The notes under the pieces are model-generated. The model was not told where the DNA came from, ran no database searches, and worked only from the letters and a program-made list of their open reading frames with translations. DNA of 64,000 nucleotides from Ophioderma brevispina (lineage: Eukaryota > Echinodermata > Ophiuroidea > Amphilepidida > Ophiodermatidae), in assembly GCA_023653785.1 (NCBI GenBank), contig JAMKCH010001589.1, positions 105,086-169,085 of the forward strand, written 5' to 3'. The position numbers and the translations under genes are program-made. Of this stretch, positions 1 through 12,170 are shown piece after piece (the stretch's first letter is position 1; each line of letters begins with the position of its first letter).

Positions 1-796
1 GTACACAGCAGGCATGTGCTATACTGGCCGCGATTCTTCTGCGGAAATTGTAGTGAGTGGACCAGGAATGATGTAGGTTAGAAGATTCGCAAGTAAGACC
101 ACAACACTTAGGTAGTGTTAAATTGTAGTGTCAGTTGGAGCAGTAGTTCAGATAATGACCTTGATACCTAAAAAATGATGAATGCCGCAGCGTGAACAAT
201 TTTAGATGCTGTTGATTGTTTGAATGTGGTCGCATCCTTCCGTTTTTAGTCCCTTGGAGAGTTATCATCTTCCAGCTAAATCTGCTTGACCTAGACCTAG
301 ATTTGACATGTGTTCAAAAGCAGAAATACAAAAAAGCAGCTTGCAATGCACTCAATAGATAAAAAGTTCCCTCTAATACCTTTTAGTATAACCCCTAAAA
401 GTGGTAAACCATGTTAGATCATCCTCAGCCTTGACCCTACCACAAACCCATCAAACCTGAGATTTGGTATCATTAGAAAGCTTGTCTTTTTCTCATTTTA
501 TCTGCAAAAACGTTTCAGCTGATCTCTTCCCTATTCAGGTTACAAGCATAAATATTTAAAAAAAATGTGGGTGTCTTTGGTTATCAGAAATTATTTGTGC
601 AGTAGATGTTGTCTTGGTTCAGATAACAAGTTAGTTAGAAAGCATGTTATGGCTGATGTTCAATTAAAAGTTTTAATTAACAATCAGGTGCACTTTCTGT
701 TGTTGAATAATTAAAGCAATATTAGCACATTTTTTTGAAGAGCGCCCCCAATTTTTCAAAAAAATTGAGATTTTCACACGATTGCATTGGTAACTG

Positions 797-1180
797 GCTA
801 GTAAACTATACCTGTGAATGGTTAAGCTCAAAAATGTCTGTGTGTCACAAACGAAGGAATTTTGTAATTAGAATAATTATTATCGGGGATCCCGATAATA
901 ATTCAACGCTGCTGAAAACGGCCTTCCAATGTGAAATAGCCGGGAAATAGCGCCATGTACGTGTCTACGCTCATCCATTAGTTGTTTTATTGGTTCAGGC
1001 AAGTCAAGTTAGAGGTTATCTTCTCGAGGTGGCACTATTTCATCATGGACGGATATAAACGTAGCATTTCCAGCTCTGCCGTTAATTCCAATCTGGGATC
1101 CCAATTCTAATTACAAAATCGCTTATTTTATGATAAATACGCATATCTTAGCATTCTCGTTCACAGGTATAGTTTCCTAG
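797..1180. repeat. Foldback (inverted-repeat) element
   Basis: The left arm begins at ctagtaaactatacctgtga and continues through ttttgtaattagaat to ggggatccc near 892. The right arm, about 1095-1180, is the reverse complement in the same order: gggatccc, attctaattacaaaat, then tcacaggtatagtttcctag. The arms are about 90 bp, imperfect, with a ~200-bp spacer. This is the form of a nonautonomous DNA transposon. No transposase is present and no target duplication was resolved. Confidence 0.65.
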
Positions 1181-1753
1181 ACAATTAACAATGTAACTGT
1201 GCCAAAATATCAACTTTGAGAAATAGCCAATTATATAATTCAACTTCCTCCTTGTTCTGAGCAGTATCAAAATGACCATATTTCAGGAACCATGAGTCCA
1301 TTCGTGGTGAGGTTTTTAGCAAAATGAAGCTCAAAAATGACACATAAGGTGCAGTTGAAAATTTAATTTTAATTTTACCCAACAAAGCTTACAAAGGACT
1401 CACTTTGCTTGTTTCCTTCACTTATGTTGTTGTTCAGACTTGTTAGAGAGATAATGCAGAATATGCTGTGGTCCTTGTTTGGTAGAGTGATACATCACTC
1501 ACTTGTTCATTGATTTTCAAATTCTAAATTTAATGAGTACCATTTTTAAAGGGAATGTACACATGTAGCTTTGAATAAAGTGTCATGTCTATTAAAAAAG
1601 GCAGGCATCTTTATTTACTGCACAACATCTCATAAATGGCATTATTTTTAAAGAAAAATGCTCAAATAGAGACCTCATTTGATGCGTACCAAATTTGGGC
1701 AGTTAACACTTTTTAAATTACCGAAAATAGTTTTGGAGTCATATCAAAAAGTA

Positions 1754-2094
1754 TTAAAGGTGCAACGAGAGATTTCGCATATCAAGTGTCCCTAAAAAAA
1801 TCGAAAGTGCTAATTTTTGTCCTGATGTAAAGCTTTCTGTCAAAAATCCCATCTGAAAGGATTAAGCTGAGAAATGTTTCTTTGGTACAAATTGTGAAAT
1901 TTCTAATTTCAAATATGAAATTCACCCTGTGTTTTAAATTGAAATATAAGCAAATCAAAATTACATTCTTTCTCTCTTTTAAGACATTTCTGTAGCTTAA
2001 TACAAGGTAAGAAATCTATGAGTATCTAATCTATATGAAATTGCTATTATGACACAATATATGGGTGCCTCAAAATCTCTTGTTGCACCTTTAA
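1754..2094. mobile_element. MITE family D, complete copy
   Basis: The termini are inverted repeats: TTAAAGGTGCAACGAGAG on the left and the complement of CTCTTGTTGCACCTTTAA on the right. The inside is AT-rich and noncoding. The right ~200 bp recurs at 44870-45074 with the same order of words (tctcttttaagacatttct, gacacaatat, gggtgcctcaaaa), which confirms a repeat family. A TTAA-type end is compatible with a Kolobok- or piggyBac-like origin, but that is inference. Confidence 0.75.
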
Positions 2095-3099
2095 GGAGGA
2101 AATTCAGCTGACTGTGAGAACTTATGTTTGTTTGTTTTTACAAAAAATGCTTGAATTTTATAATTTAATCATAATCATATTAGCTGAAAATATATTTAAA
2201 TGAGTCCAAACAAGCATAATTGTATTGTGGTGGATTTGAGATGGTTACTATATAACATGCAATCTTCTATTCCAAATGAAAGGAAATTAGTCAATTTCAA
2301 CAATTATGACAAATTCCAAATATTGGTGAATGGTCTTGACTAATAGGGGGTTCTTTTAAAATGTTGTCCAAAAAAAAAAAAAAACAAGCCTTTTGACTAA
2401 TGAAATTTTTTCATCAGAGATGTGTTTGTTGTAACTGACCACTTGATAACTTGTAAAATCTCTTGTCAGTGACCAAGACTTAGTGATGACATGAAATAAA
2501 AGTGTACTTACCTGCCAGCTAATAAGGCAAACTAGTAAGATCATTATAGCATGGTCATACTATTGTTGATCACTAATATCCTGCGGTACTTCAATGGTAA
2601 CTTAAATTAATACTTCATCCTAATAGTATAGGATTGAGTGATCGTGGCGACCGTACTACATCCGTTCAATAAAAAAGTGCATCCAACTCTGTCGTTTATT
2701 TCTAGGGCCAGAAAACAAGAATCAAATGTGTGTGTGTGTGGGGGGTACAGTGTAGATATGTAATTTACTGAAATATATATCAGTTCGGGCCAACTGTGGG
2801 TACCATCTGGAAGAGCTTACAACAAATATGAAATACAGTACGATTCCTATAATTGCATCTAACCCTTTCAATTGTTTAAGAGTGGACGTGTTTTGGACAG
2901 ATTTGAAAGCATTTTGCACGCTGCTTCTGAATATGTGCCTAATTTTGATATTTTTAAGAACTCTGCCTTGATTCCCTAAAGTTTGATTTTTCAAGAATCT
3001 TTCAAAATCCATTCACTAATTACTGAGCCACAAACTTGCCAATGTGTGTGTGTGTGCTTGTCTGTGTGAAGAAAACCAAGTCCACATTATAATAATAAT

Positions 3100-3430
3100 A
3101 ATATCAGTTTTTATATAGCGATTTATCACAGTAACAGTCTCAAAACGCTGTTGCCTATTATTATTATTACGCCACCATCAGGAAATCGTCACAATCATTT
3201 CCTTCATCTAGGTGTCTGCTCAGCCAGCGCACATCGCTATTAGCACTTAGATTGTAATATTCCTCATAGCATGACAGCTCCCCAGATTTCGCTTGGGTCA
3301 ACGAGGCAATTGAGATTAACAAACACGTTGGCCACAGTTGGACTCGAACTCGCGATTTTAATGTTAAAATTTTAACACTGTAATGATCACGAGTCCTGCA
3401 CTTTTCCACTGGACCACACATGCTCTTATC
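3100..3430 (-). mobile_element. tRNA-derived SINE, minus strand
   Basis: Read on the minus strand, it starts near 3425 with a tRNA-like head. An A-box-like stretch (ggtccagtgg) is followed by a B box (gagttcgagtcc, near 3343-3356) at Pol III promoter spacing. A ~200-bp body follows, then a segment ending tttatatagcg and a trinucleotide ATT tail (3090-3105). A 117-codon open frame across it is incidental. Confidence 0.7.
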
Positions 3431-4933
3431 ACACATCACCTTGCATTGAACCTCCACCCCCAACTTTAAGGATTTAGATGAATTTAATAGTTGAAAGGAG
3501 AAGGGGTAAGTTAAAGGCATCCTGGAAAGCTTGATGTGCCCATATAGTTACAAAATAAATATTTGTTTTTTTATAGAATAGGTCATTTCACCAAAAATCC
3601 AATTCCACTTTCATTTAATCAAACTACCATTTTAATGTGAGTGGAAAATTTCCAATAGACCTAAGAACAGATAATCCTTATTTTACCATGTAGCATCATA
3701 GGGAAGAAGTTAGCCAAAATGTTTTGGAAATGACTGAGGGAAAAAAATCAAATTTTCTCCTCAAATCCCAGTTTAGATGGGATGAGTGGCAGGGTCTAGG
3801 CTGAGGATTGGGTAGTGGCCCTTGAAATCACTGCAGTCTGACTGACCCTGTACACACTAGCAAATCTCTTATTCAATGAAGTGGTAATGAGATTAAAAAA
3901 ACTGGCAAGTATGTGTACACATTTCCCTTTTTCAACGAAGATTAAAATTGCTTAATTCAATGAAGCAAATCAGCTTCTTTCGATTAAGGGAATAGTTGTT
4001 TCGATTAAAAGTATTGGGTACGTACACGTCATTGAATTACGAGGTGATATGTGTTTATAGTTCACATCCCAGGGCCATATTTCCAGGAACCATACTTGGT
4101 TTGATCTTTGTTGGTTTACCACTAGTGTGTATGCAGTCTTAGTGTGCACTTTATTAACTAATCAAGACTAACTAATCTTGTCAAATAAGTGTTAAGTTTG
4201 TTAAGTTCGAGAGGGTCAGGTTATGTGACTTTGGTTGTCCTGATGTGTCCTTCATCCTTCCTGACCACGTGGTCCCAGAGATAGTGATATAGGCAGGTGC
4301 AGATATGTTGTCTAATGTGTTACTGAGGGGTAGGGACAGGAAACATCTGAAGGGCACATGGGTTATTGCCCCCTCCCTATTCCAAAGATAGAATATTTGG
4401 TACAGGCTCAAGGGACTGAAAGATGTGTCTGACCATTGCATTATTGACCAGTCAAGACGTCCAGTGTAGTGACCAATAGCTGAAAATTGATTAGAGTGTC
4501 GCATTTCATTAAATTAGCAGAGAATCAAGAAGATAAAAAAACTGAAAATTGATACTGATCCGAGTAATAAGAAGTGATTAAGTTGCTTAGTGGCTGTGGC
4601 TGACCAGGAGGAGTGGACACTTAAAACACCGGACACTAGCACTGAATCCTTGTACCCTTCTGTGACATTGAAAGTTATGCTGACTCAGGGTTCTGAAAAT
4701 TCAGTTCAATATATGATATGGGATAATAGTTGATGGGCCATTGGGAAGATAAGAACATGAAAAAGAATACTAATTGCATAATAGGAGGTGTTGAGCTGGT
4801 TGCTTTTTGCCAACCAGGAATAGTCAAAGGATGTTTAAGTTTTAAAGCAATCTTATAATGCAATAAGATTGGGAAGTTGCCCATTGGTGAGGTGACCCCA
4901 ATAGAGTCTATCGTCAACTATTTGAATGTGAAC

Positions 4934-5218
4934 AGGGCCGTACGCAGGATTTATTTTGGGGGGTGCGGGACTTCGAAAAAGTGGACCTTTTTTCGAAAAA
5001 GTGGACCTTTTTGGTAAAAGTGGACCTAACCCCCTAAAATGGTCCTTTTTTGGACTTTTTGAACATTTTAGTACCAAAATGTGGACTTTCGTGGCAAAAT
5101 TGCTCTAAATTTTGGACCTTTTTATCAAAATTTCAGCAAAAAGTGGACTTTTTCCCCTTTTGTGGAATTTGGGGGGGGGGGCGACCGCACCCCCCTGCGT
5201 ACGGGCCTGAATGTGAAC
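4934..5218. mobile_element. MITE with 10-bp target duplication (Mutator-like length)
   Basis: The ends are near-perfect inverted repeats: AGGGCCGTACGCAGG on the left, CCTGCGTACGGGCCT on the right. GAATGTGAAC lies immediately outside both ends (4924-4933 and 5219-5228), a clear 10-bp target-site duplication. The interior carries repeated words of the type gtggacctttttt and G/C runs. A 9-10-bp duplication is typical of Mutator-like elements, so that assignment is inferred from duplication length only. Confidence 0.85.
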
Positions 5219-5589
5219 TTGAACTATCTTGTGGTTATTGAGTAATGAGCAAATCAGATATACTGTAAGAATGATGGGATTGTCATTTCATTTTGATGCT
5301 CTTCAGTTGTTTGGAAATCACTTCCAAACAGCATTCGTAGTATCCCCAAGTTCCAAGACTTCAAATGTCATCTTAAAACTCACCGTTTGTTTAATTTGTA
5401 TGTGCTCTGAGTTCTCTTGAAGATTTTGCACCTTATTAGAACAAATCTTGATTTCGGCAACAAGTCATCTTGTTGGTTTGCGAATTAGGTTCATTGTGTT
5501 GTTTAACAACGGAATAAAGCAGGGAATCCAATCAGACCAAATATGGCCAAAATTATGCCCAATATGGCGGGATGACTTGCTGCCAAATT

Positions 5590-5760
5590 CTATTAGAACT
5601 ATTTATTATTATTATATACAAAGATAAAGAAGCACTATTTTGATTGGTTATTCAAGAGGCCATCTTATGTTGTATCCTGTAATAAGCCAATCGGACATAC
5701 TGTATCATTGGTGATAGTGGTGGGGGGGGGGAATTATGGGATTGGCATAAACTACCCTTG
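5590..5760. mobile_element. Partial or diverged copy of MITE family C
   Basis: It contains the family words gaagcactattttgattggtta and tgttgtatcctgtaataa (in shorter exact blocks) seen at 23228-23475 and, inverted, at 41623-41832. A related stretch (gagtaatgagcaaatcaga) lies at 5238-5270, so this copy may be interrupted or rearranged. Confidence 0.5.
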
Positions 5761-6784
5761 GGAGTAGCAGCCATTGATCAAGAGAAAGACCTTGAACATT
5801 AATGAACAATTCATAGTGTTGCAAACTCAGAACTTCCATCAATTAATCAATCAATTTGTCAATTTAACTGAAGCAGTGGATGATTACTGGTGTCCATATC
5901 AATAACCGGTAGCTCGAAATACACTCAATTTTGAATTTCTAGAAACAAGAGATTGATTTAATGACTTACTCCTATTGACTTGTTAGGTTTCCAATAGGCA
6001 AAGTTTATATTGATTGAAATAGCAAAATCAAACTCGGTGTATACATGTGTAGGTACACCATACTATTTATCTGTCATTTCTATTATTATCTGTCACTAAT
6101 ATGTTTTTCCTATTGTTAATATTTCCCTGTCCTGTCAAGCAAACTTATGCACAATATACAGAAGTTGATTGAATGTAACAAGATTTACAAATTAACTACA
6201 CTGTCTAATTTGATTAAGTCTCTATTACCATCACCTTGAAGTCTGAGAAGGATTTCCTTAATGTTACAGATGATCACGTCAGGAAACTTAGTAATTGAAT
6301 TGCTTCCAATTTCTAATGCTTATTGGATATCTGCTTTTCTTGGTAATGTCTGTTATCGTTCTCTTGTTGTCAACGTCAAAAAGTTAATCTCTGCTTCGGA
6401 ATAGGTTCAAGAATATTCAGGACTCAAACAGTTGAGATGGATTCTGGTGAAGAATATTAGTTCTTGAGCTCATATCTTTGAACAAATTGGTTTTCTTCAA
6501 GTTGTTAACCCACAGTAAATAGGTTTTGTTTGAACGTATGTGGCATAAAGGCCCAGGACTCATTAGTTATCCAGTGCATGTATGTATATGCCATCACAGA
6601 TACACCAAAAACCTGAAATGTATGCTTGCCTTTCATAAATAAAGTTTGTTTGTAACATCTAACTTTTATATTGGTAATCAAGGTGCTGTGTGGCAGCTGC
6701 CTAGGGTTATGAGAGAAATTAAAAAAAAAAAAAAAAAAACCTGAGCAAATACATCAGACTTTTAGATACAGGGAGGAAACTCAA

Positions 6785-6905
6785 GTATCTGGAGAAAAAT
6801 TGCAAGGTGCTTCTGGATTGTAAAAACTAGATGTATATACAAGTTGCCAAGAAAGCCCGCATTGGGATTTGAACCAGGAACCGTACTTGTATTCCCCAAA
6901 AATAG
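6785..6905 (-). mobile_element. Possible tRNA-derived SINE head, minus strand
   Basis: The complement of gggatttgaaccagg (6864-6878) reads as a Pol III B box (ggttcaaatccc) on the minus strand. No convincing A box or tail was found and there is no second copy in the window, so this is a weak call. Confidence 0.35.
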
Positions 6906-7839
6906 AACTTGATAATTTTAAAAAGAGCTGTTTTTTTTTTTTTTTTTTTTGGAATGTGCAATTAGAAGGAATATGCAAATTTGAAATGATTGTGGTTCAT
7001 TATTCTTCAGGGAGACAGGGCATAAGCAAGTGGGTGGCAGAGGGGCAGAGTCCCCTCTCAAAAAGGTTTGAAGGGAAATTGGAAGGACAGATATTCATGC
7101 TCAATCGGCCCTTTTGCACCCTTTTTGGTCTGTAATTGGAACATTGTTTCACCTATCGAGAATTTGCCCCCTCGGATTGACTGCTTTGGCTATGTGCCTG
7201 TGGGGAGACTTATCTGGGCATGAAAATGTTGAAGTATGGTCAGTTTCATATAACAAAGTCAAAAAGTTATGGTGTGTTCAATGTAGTTTGTGAGTATCAA
7301 ATCCAGACTGAGTAAAAAAGACTGCTTTACAAATAGAATTGGTTTTGGGAGCCTTTGTTTGGTCACAAAAGGTACAAAGAATATGTGGTAAAGGGAACAT
7401 AAAGCTTTCAAAGCATTCCATTTTGAATCCTACTAGGCCAGTATTGAATTACATGGAATATGCATTCCTTGCCTCAAGAAAAGTGCATAGAATACCCCTT
7501 TGTGCCTGTTGTTTCTTTTAAGGTACATATAAGGTCGATCTCGTGCCTGTATGTTAACATAGCAATTGATATAGGAAATCCATGATGGCAAACTTAGTAA
7601 AGGGAGACACTGATGATAAGCATAGAAGAGCATATGTGGAAATCCACAGGAAAAGAAAACATAGAGACAATTAGGATTGCCGTCGTAATCAGTCCATCTT
7701 GTGTCTGAAATCACCGGGTGTAAATGTGATCTGTTAAGAGTAATTATTAGTAGTGATAAATACTGCTACAGTCGGAGACATAGTTAAGCAGTCAATATTG
7801 TGGTGTACGTCATTCTTCGTTGAAGCCAATGTGCACCAT

Positions 7840-8055
7840 GATTGATTAAAGAGATATGCAACATTTTCAGGAAAGTACACCCTCAGTTTTTGTTCAAAAC
7901 AAGTTTTTTGAATATTTAGAAAGTTTACCAATGTGTCGAATCACATCTGGAGTGAATAAGCTGAAAAGGCCATTTTTTATATAATAAAAAGATGTTTTAG
8001 TATTTTCTGTTATGCATGACAGTCAATCCAAAATCCAAGCAAGCTTCTCTGTAGG
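7840..8055 (+). repeat. Interspersed repeat family E, copy 1
   Basis: Homologous to 27540-27750. Shared words in the same order include the gatgttttagtattttctgt block, gcatgac, and a common start around accctcag/gccctcaat followed by tttt and a caaaac/caaacc motif. It is noncoding, and its termini are not clear enough for a class. Confidence 0.6.
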
Positions 8056-8089
8056 GCCAATTCGGACAGCTGGAACTTCCACTTGATGT

Positions 8090-8400
8090 CTTACTCTGCA
8101 AGTTTGGGGAACGGGTTGGTGCAGCGTATCTTCCCTCGCCTTTCACCAATGAGGTCTCAGGTTCGATTCCCGGCTCGTTCTCTGTGGCTTTATTTGAATT
8201 TTGCTTCTCGATCCATACTTGTTCCCGCAGGTTTTCTCTGGGGTACTCCGGTTTTCTCCTGCTTCTAAAATCAAGCTTCTTGACATAAATCTGGTATCAT
8301 GGCTGCCACACAGCATCTTGAGCATGTTTATGTGGATATGTCGCACATTGAAAATACACAAATTAGTCATTATTAATTTGAAACCTGTGTGGTTCATGCA
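8090..8400 (+). mobile_element. tRNA-derived SINE, plus strand
   Basis: The head carries an A-box-like ggttggtgcagcg and a B box (caggttcgattcccgg, 8158-8173). About 60 bp downstream lies ggttttctctggggtactcc and then ggttttctcct, which resembles the conserved central domain shared by several animal SINE superfamilies. I do not assign which one. The right boundary is approximate. Confidence 0.65.
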
Positions 8401-9234
8401 CTGAGTTTATAAATGTCAAATTCAAGCTAAATGTCAGGATCAGTGCAAATTTTCTGTAAACTGGATTTAACTAGTGAATGTTTTTGTTAGCACTTTTATT
8501 TAAAAATGTTTGTCCAATTTACACCAAATATAGACTAACTGTAATGTATACTGTAAATCAAGATGATTTCATGGCAACTTTTTGTCATGAATGGTCTATC
8601 ACTTGCCTTTTTGCAAATCCAAAATGTCATTATTTGGTGTACGTAAAGACTACCGAATTCTGACCCAATCATCGTAAACCATGTACATACAATACCATAT
8701 TTTGACAGAATTCCGAGCTATTATCACTGCTAGCTGTTGTAATTTTGTTTGTTTCTTGACACAGTCATGACATGGGCGAGGCAAGTTGCAAATGCAGAAC
8801 CACCATCTTGCACATTGTTTTTCCTTTCAAAAAAACAAAAGCTTTCATGTGAATATATATTTTATATTGTTCAAACTTCAAACTGTTGCTAGTGGAAAAG
8901 AGGAAACCTGCAACATAGAAATTCTAGTAGCGATGGTAGCACACAGTATATGTTTATGTATCAATTATTGCAAAAACAGCAAATCTGATCTAAACAAACT
9001 GAATCTAACATAGTTTTCAGTAGATTTTATACTAGATCGGGCCTCATACAGTTCTACAGATAACTAATAGCTTACACAGTGAGCGGCACAGCTAAAATAG
9101 TTAAATTTGCACTACTACGAGCACATTCACACACAATAATTCACTGCATTATCAATTTGCAAATTTGAGCCTCGCAAATTAAATTGATCAACACTCAACA
9201 CAAAGCCCATAAGGGGAGCGTACGTGCCCACACA

Positions 9235-9640
9235 AGGGTCTCATTTTCGTCTTCAGGTATATGAATGACCCCTTTTCATGACCAATTTTCGCCGTATAAG
9301 TAATGATGTCGCTTCTCTTCAAAATGTTCTCAAATTGATTGGAAAGCTGTCAATTCTGCAAATGGATGCCAAAATTTGTCTAAAAATGATTTCAAAAATT
9401 AGTCCAATTCCTCAATCTGAAGCAAAAAATTTCCAAATTTGCTAAAAAGGGTCGAAATTTTTTAGTTTTTTGATTTAAAATTGGGGTTAAAATTTGGCCC
9501 AAAATTTGCATCTCTGGTATAGCTATGGTCCAGTTTTTGCCAAAAATTGGTATATACAATACATATGCCTACGGTCCTACTTCCATACTCTCAAGAGGCA
9601 CGTCCCTACCCCAAACAAACTTGCAGAACCCCCACTACAA
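9235..9640 (+). repeat. Diverged partial copy of repeat family I
   Basis: Matches the left half of the family at 30512-31395 and 34169-35055 in order: tgaccccttttcatg, a run of aaaattt and tcaatctgaagcaaaaa words, then gcatctctg, tatagctatggtcc and gaggcac with tccctacc. The palindromic right half of the family is absent. Confidence 0.65.
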
Positions 9641-9654
9641 TTCCTGCAGAAGAC

Positions 9655-10028
9655 TTTAAAGGCACTATCAGATGATCGCTGAAAGAGTCAAAATATTGAA
9701 ATTGGCAGAATAGCTTAAAAGTGTAGGAAAGTTTGTAGAATTCTCATAAGTAATTTTTTGAACTGTTAAAATGATAGGAAAGAGAAGAAAACAGCAGTCA
9801 GTAGTATTCAAAGATAAGAATCTACGAGATTCAATTATGTGTTGTGGTAAGTGTCAGTACGGACGTAATGACTAAAATATCGATTTGTTCTTATTAGGCT
9901 TGCTTTTGGTACTTATCACTTGGAGAGCATATTAGGATACCTATACTTGATACAGAGATGCAAAAATCTGCTTTTTGATGTTTTTTGTTTATTTCCTGAT
10001 TTAGCAAATCACTGAATGCCTTTAAAGG
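9655..10028. mobile_element. MITE family A, complete copy
   Basis: Terminal inverted repeats are CTTTAAAGGCACTATCAG on the left and CTGAATGCCTTTAAAGG on the right. Internal words (ttagcaaatca near the right end, ttaggatacc) match the copies at 52822-54600 and 54737-54848. Noncoding. Confidence 0.75.
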
Positions 10029-10623
10029 TTCTACAAGTGGCGTGTTTTTTTTTTTTTTCAAATCTCTCCCGCACTTGGGCAATTCCATTGAAATCCCATA
10101 CTCCCCCTGTGCACACTATACCTAACTTTTCCACATTGTATGGTGGAGTTTCAATAGCCCTAATGTTAACCACCACCCCAATCATCACCTACAATTATCT
10201 TTAATGATAATTCATTCTGTTAAACATAGGAATATTAAAGATGGTGATCCTAGCCAGTAGCAAGTGTTTGGATTGATGATGTATTGATGCAGGCACATGT
10301 GTTGTGCTAAATGAAGTCACAATACTGCAGTGACAACTACACATGTGAATGAGAATGATTAGTTATCTATTACAACAACCCTGTGAAGAATAACTGTATG
10401 GGTCATGACAGATAATCATTGGTATTTGAGATGGGCTTCCCAAAGACTGCAGGTCATTTGGGAACCATCTCAAAAGCCACTGACCAAGACTAGCTTGTTG
10501 GACTCATTTGAATGCATTTTTTTATGTTGATTCAAATATATTCTTTGACAATGCCATGAATTTCAAATATTTTTAACAAAACAAAAAATTATCTACTGAC
10601 CATAGTCTTGCAGGCCCAAATGT

Positions 10624-10725
10624 TTTACAGGTCCATGGTCCGAACGCTAATAGCCCCACTCATCCCCAGGAATCCGCAGAATTTGACTGGAAGTGGTCAA
10701 AATTTGGTATCATAAGAAAGGTACT
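10624..10725 (-). mobile_element. MITE family B, left fragment of an interrupted copy
   Basis: Begins with the family end (ggtccatgg, cgctaatagcc) and runs through gaagtggtcaaaattt and aagaaag, in the same order as the reverse complement of 25252-25608 and 37414-37770. It breaks off at about 10725, where the 6.9-kb DIRS-like element is inserted. The copy resumes at 17633. Confidence 0.8.
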
Positions 10726-10740
10726 GACCCATACAGGATT

Positions 10741-10960
10741 CTGCTTACCTTCAATCCGATGTTTGATGTAACAAATTGCATTGTCTTTAGGCTCCCATAA
10801 ATATATATTCCCACATAATATATATTCATTTCGATCACCCTGTAATGACGACACCTCCCCAATTGACGTCATACCCACAATCCTCTTCCTCTTTTCGTCT
10901 TGGGTGTCGCGACAATTGGCGGTAACGTTAAGATATTTAGCTCCCTTAATTTGTCGAATT
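10741..10960 (+). repeat. Left inverted terminal repeat of the DIRS-like element
   Basis: Contains, in order, ctgcttacctt, atccgatg, aacaaattgcattgtcttta, ataaatatatattccca, atatatattcatttcgatca and ccctgt followed by gacgac. The same order appears in the reverse complement of 17380-17600. Homology fades beyond about 10960. Confidence 0.85.
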
Positions 10961-11844
10961 TTTGGTCAGATTTAGGCTACTAGGGTAGTTCCTCCCCTTT
11001 TGTAATGTTTAATGGCATTTATATTACGTCCCTGGGGCTTGTAGTTTTGTTGTCATTTTTTCGTTTTGCGAAGTCGGTATTTAAAGACTTTAAATACCTT
11101 GACCATTGTGCGTCGGGTTTTGTCAACATACAAACACGCATAATTTCATTCACAATCCACAACACCCATAGCCTGACTAGCGTAGGGCGTGGCACGGCCG
11201 CCACGTTCATATCGACAGTCCTTTTTTCCCACTACTATCTTATTGTGTTAGGTACTTTATTTATATATTTTTAACGTGTATATGTGATTACAATGTTTTG
11301 TGAGATTGTAATTTGGAAATGGACCGACAAGCCGCCTTTGGTTTTCGATTCAAGATGGCGTCCGGTTTGTTTACATTTTATAATTTTATGCACGACCATT
11401 ACTTCACAACAATGAGCGTACCTTGTGGGTTTACTACCTAGTTTCCCTCCTTACTGCTTCGTGCAGCCCTTATGTCTCAACGAGGGTGATGGCCTTTGAT
11501 TAAGGAGTTGTAGGATTGTGTGGAAATGCTTTATATAATTTTTCTATCTAAACTTAGTAAATTTGTATTCGTGTATCCCCGCCTTGGTGCGTCCTCAGGC
11601 CGTGTTTTGTTTCCCTTTTAGGCCGCGGCTGTACGTGACTTGGTCGACCGAGTCGCCGTCAAGGGACCCACACCCATGCTGATTCCCTCTGGTCCTACTC
11701 CGGGGCGAGTAGGTGCGCCGTTCGTATCTGTCTCTTGTTATGCACCTTGTTCGTCTCTTGATTTGGACCGGGGTATAAAACCTTTGGTTTTTCGTCCCTT
11801 CGTTATAACTTGGACGGTAGGGATTTTGTCCGGTAATGAGCGGG

Positions 11845-12170
11845 AGCTCTCCTCGCTGATGTAGCGGAGGTTCACCCCGCCGTTACACCGGCTTTGGGTC
11901 TGGTGTCCTGTCAGTCGCCCGCACCTCATGGGTGCGTTGCCTGATAAGATACTGGGCGCGTGGTAGCCTTCTTCGGTACCCCCCGATCACAATACCGCCG
12001 CTATAGTTCCCATCGCCGTTACAGGGACTTCCTCCGCTGCTGTAAGCGGGGGTTCACCCGCCGTTCGAGGGTTCACAACCCTCCCGGTGCGTGTCAGTCG
12101 CCCGTGCCCAGGGGTGCGTAGACTGGTGGATACTATGCGTGTTTTCACCGTTTTCGGTACCCTAAACCGC
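11845..12170 (+). repeat. Tandem duplication inside the DIRS-like element
   Basis: Two diverged units of about 180 bp (about 11845-12026 and 12027-12170) share gcggaggttcacccc/gcgggggttcaccc, gccgtt, gtcagtcgcccg, ggtgcgt and ttcggtacc in the same order. A third, weaker echo follows to about 12330. It sits where a Gag-like frame would be expected, but no intact frame spans it. Confidence 0.55.

Noticed and set aside
3167..3520. 117-codon minus frame
   Set aside because: Lies across a tRNA-derived SINE with A and B boxes.
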